Assembly (NCBI GenBank): GCA_963930775.1
Contig: OZ005707.1
Coordinates: 4,836,001 to 4,900,000 of the forward strand
Length of the DNA stretch: 64,000 nucleotides
Direction: 5' to 3'
DNA from: Cliona cf. orientalis
Lineage: Eukaryota > Porifera > Demospongiae > Clionaida > Clionaidae
Made by a program: the position numbers and the translations under genes. This document shows, one piece after another, positions 61,301 through 64,000 of the stretch. The notes below the pieces were generated by a model. That model made no database searches. It was not told the origin of the DNA and saw only the letters and a list, made by a program, of their open reading frames with translations. Every line of letters starts with the position of its first letter. Position 1 is the first letter of the stretch.

Positions 61301-63845
61301 CTTTCTTTGACAGGCTCGTACTCTGGGGAGATTTCCCTATTCAGTCTAGCACACAGCAGGTGAAAGTCATGTCTGGATCAACCGGCTCAAGCCGCACGCC
61401 CCACAAGTATATTCAATACGGAGCATGCGCAGTTTGTCGATGTGCCAAGGTCAATAATGGGCAGCATGCAGTAGCATGGTGTAATACTTTTCATGAGGGA
61501 TGAGGGATGTAGCTAGTAAGCTTTTCAATACATCCCGAGTCCCAATCAACAACAAAAAAAATAATTCGGCCAACCGATGAGGTATTATGATAAAATTAGG
61601 CCACTCCAATTTGATGTATTGTTTCACGAGTACGGCGACTCAATATTTTGCTATTTTGATTCATAAATGTAAATTTGTGGGTGTGGTTTAAAAAGTGCGC
61701 ATGCGTATTTGCAGCCATATACATGTACCTAGCTGCACCTACACGGGCACAGTTTTTATGTGAATTCTTGTGGGAGGTGACAGATCAGCTATGGGTCAGT
61801 GTTGAAGTAAAGTGGGGGCTGGTTTCACCTACCATTTTACCAGCCACAGTCAAGGATACATTCGGCTAGCTGTTGGACAAATTAAATTGGGAAACAGCAA
61901 AAATAATGAATTCATAATGATATTCATAACTTTATAATGACATTCATACATGACGTTTACAACTATATTCCTACCTACCGACTCACTCTTTCTGGCTATC
62001 CTACTCGTGAAACAATACATCAAATTGGAGTGGCCTTATGACAAAAATGCAAGAGTGGCTTCAAAATGCTTAGTGCGCAGGAAAGCTTGTTGGGACCCAG
62101 AATTCGAACCTAGTGTAGAAGAGATTGTGGACTATATCGATGATATACCAAATATCGGCCCATCCCCCAATCTTGGCCCAATATAAGGTGCACTGCCCAT
62201 GGGCCCTCTTTCGCGAGGGTATGGTATATGAGCGCTTGACGACCTTTACCAGAAAAACTCGCATTTTTGAAATTATTTTTTCTATGCGTTGTATTAGATC
62301 AAGTACGGTAATTAATGAGATTCCACGTCTTCAAAGACAATTCAGATACCACCTCTTAGTATAATAGTTAGACACTGAGGACAAGGGATCTACAGTATCA
62401 AGTTTAGCATCCCGATGGCCCCGAGCCAAGCGTTACAAGGGTGTTAAGGAGACAGAGGGATGCTAAATACTGTGAATTCCATTGGCCGAGGTGAGCAGTG
62501 GCGTAGGAAGATGTTTTTGAGCAGGGAGGCTGAAAGTAAGCAGGTGAAGACTCGCTTAACGCGCGCATAGCGCGCGAAAGCTAGGGGGGTCTGGGGGCAT
62601 GCTCCCCCAAGAAAATTTTGGAGTTTTAGACCTTCTGAGAGCTTTTCTAGTGCATTTTTGAGGACATTCTGGACTCTTAGCTTGTCACATGTGAACACAG
62701 ATCAGTAGTGACTACTGATCTGTGTTCACATGTGACAATTATTGATATCTACACACCGTGGGGCTAAGATACACCACAATCATGAATAACTCAACCCTGA
62801 TTGTGGCAACAGATGAAAAAGAAAAGTGCAAACCTCAGAGGGTGAGCCCCACCCCCTGGCTTGTACAGCAGTCTAAAAATCAGAGGGGCTCTGCCCCCCC
62901 AATCTTATGACTGGGGGGGGCAATTGCCCCCCCCAGCCCCCCTGGTTCTTACGCCAGTGGTGAGCTAAATACAACTGTTGTTATAGCTAGTAGTACAGAT
63001 GAGGTTGGACATGACGCACATTTATGCTATAGTCACATGACCTTGGTATGCAATAATGCTGCCACGCATTCAAAAGAATGCCATTTGCAAGTGTAGGATA
63101 GGGGCAAATCTGAAGCTGGAACGGAGATGAATCGTGTAGATCTAATGTTATAACAGCGAAAAAAGCCGACTGTGATCAATAAATAGCTAGCTCGCTACTG
63201 TTTTTGGTGTTGCCATTCTGAGAAACAAGTTTTCTCGATTTGCAAAAAGTAGCTAGATGGGGTGGACGGGCGGTGTATGGTGCAGGATCTTCTTTTCTCA
63301 TGGATTTCAACTTGCTTTCGCATTTAAAACTGTCTTCAAGGCTTTAGATCATGACTTACATTTTGTACAGTACATGCTATATATGGGGCAACATGCCCAC
63401 TTTTTGTGCGCACGTGATCGTGTCCAAACTCCTCTGGCTATTAATTTTGCATTGGCAAATAATACCATGGATCCTATTGGCCAAAATTTAGAAGTAACTA
63501 GCTAAGCAAAATTTACAAGTAACTAAGTGGCAGTAAAATTCTAAAGCTATGTATATAGCTATAATATAAGAAAGCGAATTACACCAGCCTTGAGAAACAA
63601 GAATGAATTTTTTTCTCACTTACGATCATTATCAATTATGCGGCAGAGTGAAGAGACCCTGGGTAGCATAGTTAAAGCAGGAGATATGGAATCAGTTAAG
63701 TTCAGCATCACCACAAAATGTTGCTCAATTGCTTCATTTATTGCATCATCAGTGATTGGAATACTAAGCGGGATATCATCGATTGGATTGTCTTCATCTG
63801 CTTGGAATATGATCGTCAGAACCGTATTATTAAAGTCATTCTGAT
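49338..63845 (-). CDS. Receptor tyrosine kinase with Calx-beta ectodomain, copy B; 5' end outside window, kinase frame interrupted
   Basis: Exons matching copy A: 63624-63845, 60324-60710, 60117-60269, 58388-58627, 58189-58329, 57923-58126, 56934-57089, 56737-56874, 55089-55307, 54387-54596, 54103-54324, 53578-54042, 52871-53014, 52421-52630, 52240-52360, 52144-52172, 51965-52072, 51524-51610, 51166-51383, 50522-50634, 50082-50247, 49751-49892, 49338-49614. All but two have exactly copy A's length. The exception that matters is 49751-49892, 142 bases instead of 143: one C is missing near 49881, so DVWAYG is followed at once by TGA. The product would lack the last third of the kinase and the tail. 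G-loop, [15 protein letters not shown] and APES are intact. The final exon is 9 bases longer and its last 25 or so residues differ. It is a pseudogene, a truncated receptor, or carries a one-base assembly error. Confidence 0.88.
51661..51941. mobile_element. hAT-like MITE in kinase intron, copy B
   Basis: Same ends and flanking 8-mers as the copy A element at 25054-25342. The terminal C run is about 18 instead of 27, which accounts for most of the length difference. Confidence 0.78.
55365..55812. mobile_element. Diverged UPF1-intron-type MITE, copy B
   Basis: Counterpart of 28760-29219 with few differences. Same intron and orientation. Confidence 0.62.
55820..56482. mobile_element. MITE-like element with 21-bp inverted ends, copy B
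   Basis: Counterpart of 29225-29894; both TIRs are intact (TCTCAGGACTGTTAAGGCAG and complement). A few bases are missing near 56040 relative to copy A. Confidence 0.7.
57600..57745 (-). mobile_element. tRNA-derived SINE, copy B intron
   Basis: A box TAGCTCAGCACTGG and B box GGGTTCGATTTCC on the minus strand, as in copy A. The 3' boundary differs by a 54-bp deletion, or by a copy A insertion, at a TGG/AGAT junction. Confidence 0.7.
59630..60039. repeat. Long foldback element, copy B
   Basis: Counterpart of 33105-33514, essentially unchanged. Confidence 0.72.
61116..61510. mobile_element. MITE of the TACGTCCAGAGTCCC family, copy B
   Basis: Counterpart of 34591-34985, nearly identical. The truncated relative that follows it is interrupted in this copy by the Harbinger-like insertion at 61599. 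Confidence 0.7.
61599..62035. mobile_element. PIF/Harbinger-like MITE, recent insertion present only in copy B
   Basis: 437 bp with perfect 34-bp inverted ends (left GGCCACTCCAATTTGATGTA..., right the exact complement ending at 62035), flanked by TTA at 61596-61598 and 62036-62038. Copy A at about 35080 has the uninterrupted AAAATTATGACAAAAATGC, which is the empty site with one TTA. A 3-bp TTA duplication is the Harbinger signature. No transposase inside. Confidence 0.95.
62497..62958. mobile_element. hAT-like MITE with 57-bp palindrome, copy B
   Basis: Counterpart of 35532-35993, including the palindrome at 62682-62738 and the flanking GGTGAGC repeats. Confidence 0.72.
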
Positions 63846-64000
63846 CTGGATGGAGATAATAATAATAATAATACGTTTAATATGGCCGAAAATTTTTGAG
63901 GTTAAATCCTAAACGCAAGTTCTCGCGACACCGACACGAGTGCATGTGCACGATAACAGGGGGCGTGGTCATCGTGGTGCATGTCCCTGCTACCTGGCTG

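Noticed and set aside
22757-63845. One giant receptor gene spanning both kinase copies
   Set aside because: Copy A has its own signal-peptide exon at 44006-44075 and both copies have their own stop codon after a kinase, so they are two genes.

Overview
The window looks like genomic DNA from a sponge, most likely a demosponge such as Amphimedon queenslandica. It is eukaryotic: GT-AG introns are common, mostly short and AT-rich, genes lie close together, and many small inverted-repeat transposons are present. The extracellular-domain family at 17.5-18.4 kb and the Calx-beta receptor genes also fit a sponge. The species name is an inference.

Layout. (1) 249-5840, minus strand: the N-terminal 621 codons of the RNA helicase UPF1, in nine exons, running off the left edge. 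(2) 6047-11221, plus strand: a complete 17-exon RUN + coiled-coil + FYVE gene of the RUFY family. It is head to head with UPF1 across about 200 bp, probably a shared promoter. (3) 11455-13525 and 13718-16807, plus strand: two tandem three-exon paralogues with an N-terminal ubiquitin-like domain and a helical, ARM-like remainder. The first is frame-broken, the second is open. (4) 17457-18354, minus strand: a decayed secreted-protein gene of a lineage-expanded Cys-rich family. (5) 19.1-21.0 kb: a broken LINE. (6) 21.3-22.4 kb: two MITEs.

(7) The main content is 22757-64000, minus strand: two tandem copies of a large receptor tyrosine kinase gene. Copy A is complete in the window: 28 exons and 5178 coding bases, giving 1725 residues. 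Its order is signal peptide, Cys-rich module, five Calx-beta domains, second Cys-rich module, four Calx-beta domains, one membrane helix, and a tyrosine kinase with all catalytic motifs. Copy B (49338-63845, cut by the right edge) has every corresponding exon, but a one-base deletion in the penultimate kinase exon ends its frame inside the kinase C-lobe. The copies are nearly identical through most of the gene body. They differ by a clean 437-bp Harbinger-like MITE insertion, and similarity falls sharply just 3' of the kinase, which suggests gene conversion.

(8) Copy A's 5-kb first intron and the A-B spacer hold many repeats: MITEs, foldbacks, tandem repeats, tRNA-derived SINE-type DNA elsewhere in the introns, and a LINE whose first open frame encodes a SAND-like domain interrupted by an internal inversion.

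The genes do not form one pathway. UPF1 (mRNA surveillance) and RUFY (endosomal trafficking) are conserved housekeeping genes; the rest is lineage-specific. The best candidate for something undescribed is the tandem Calx-beta receptor kinase pair. Sponge aggregation factors, which act in cell adhesion and self-recognition, are also built from tandem Calx-beta domains.
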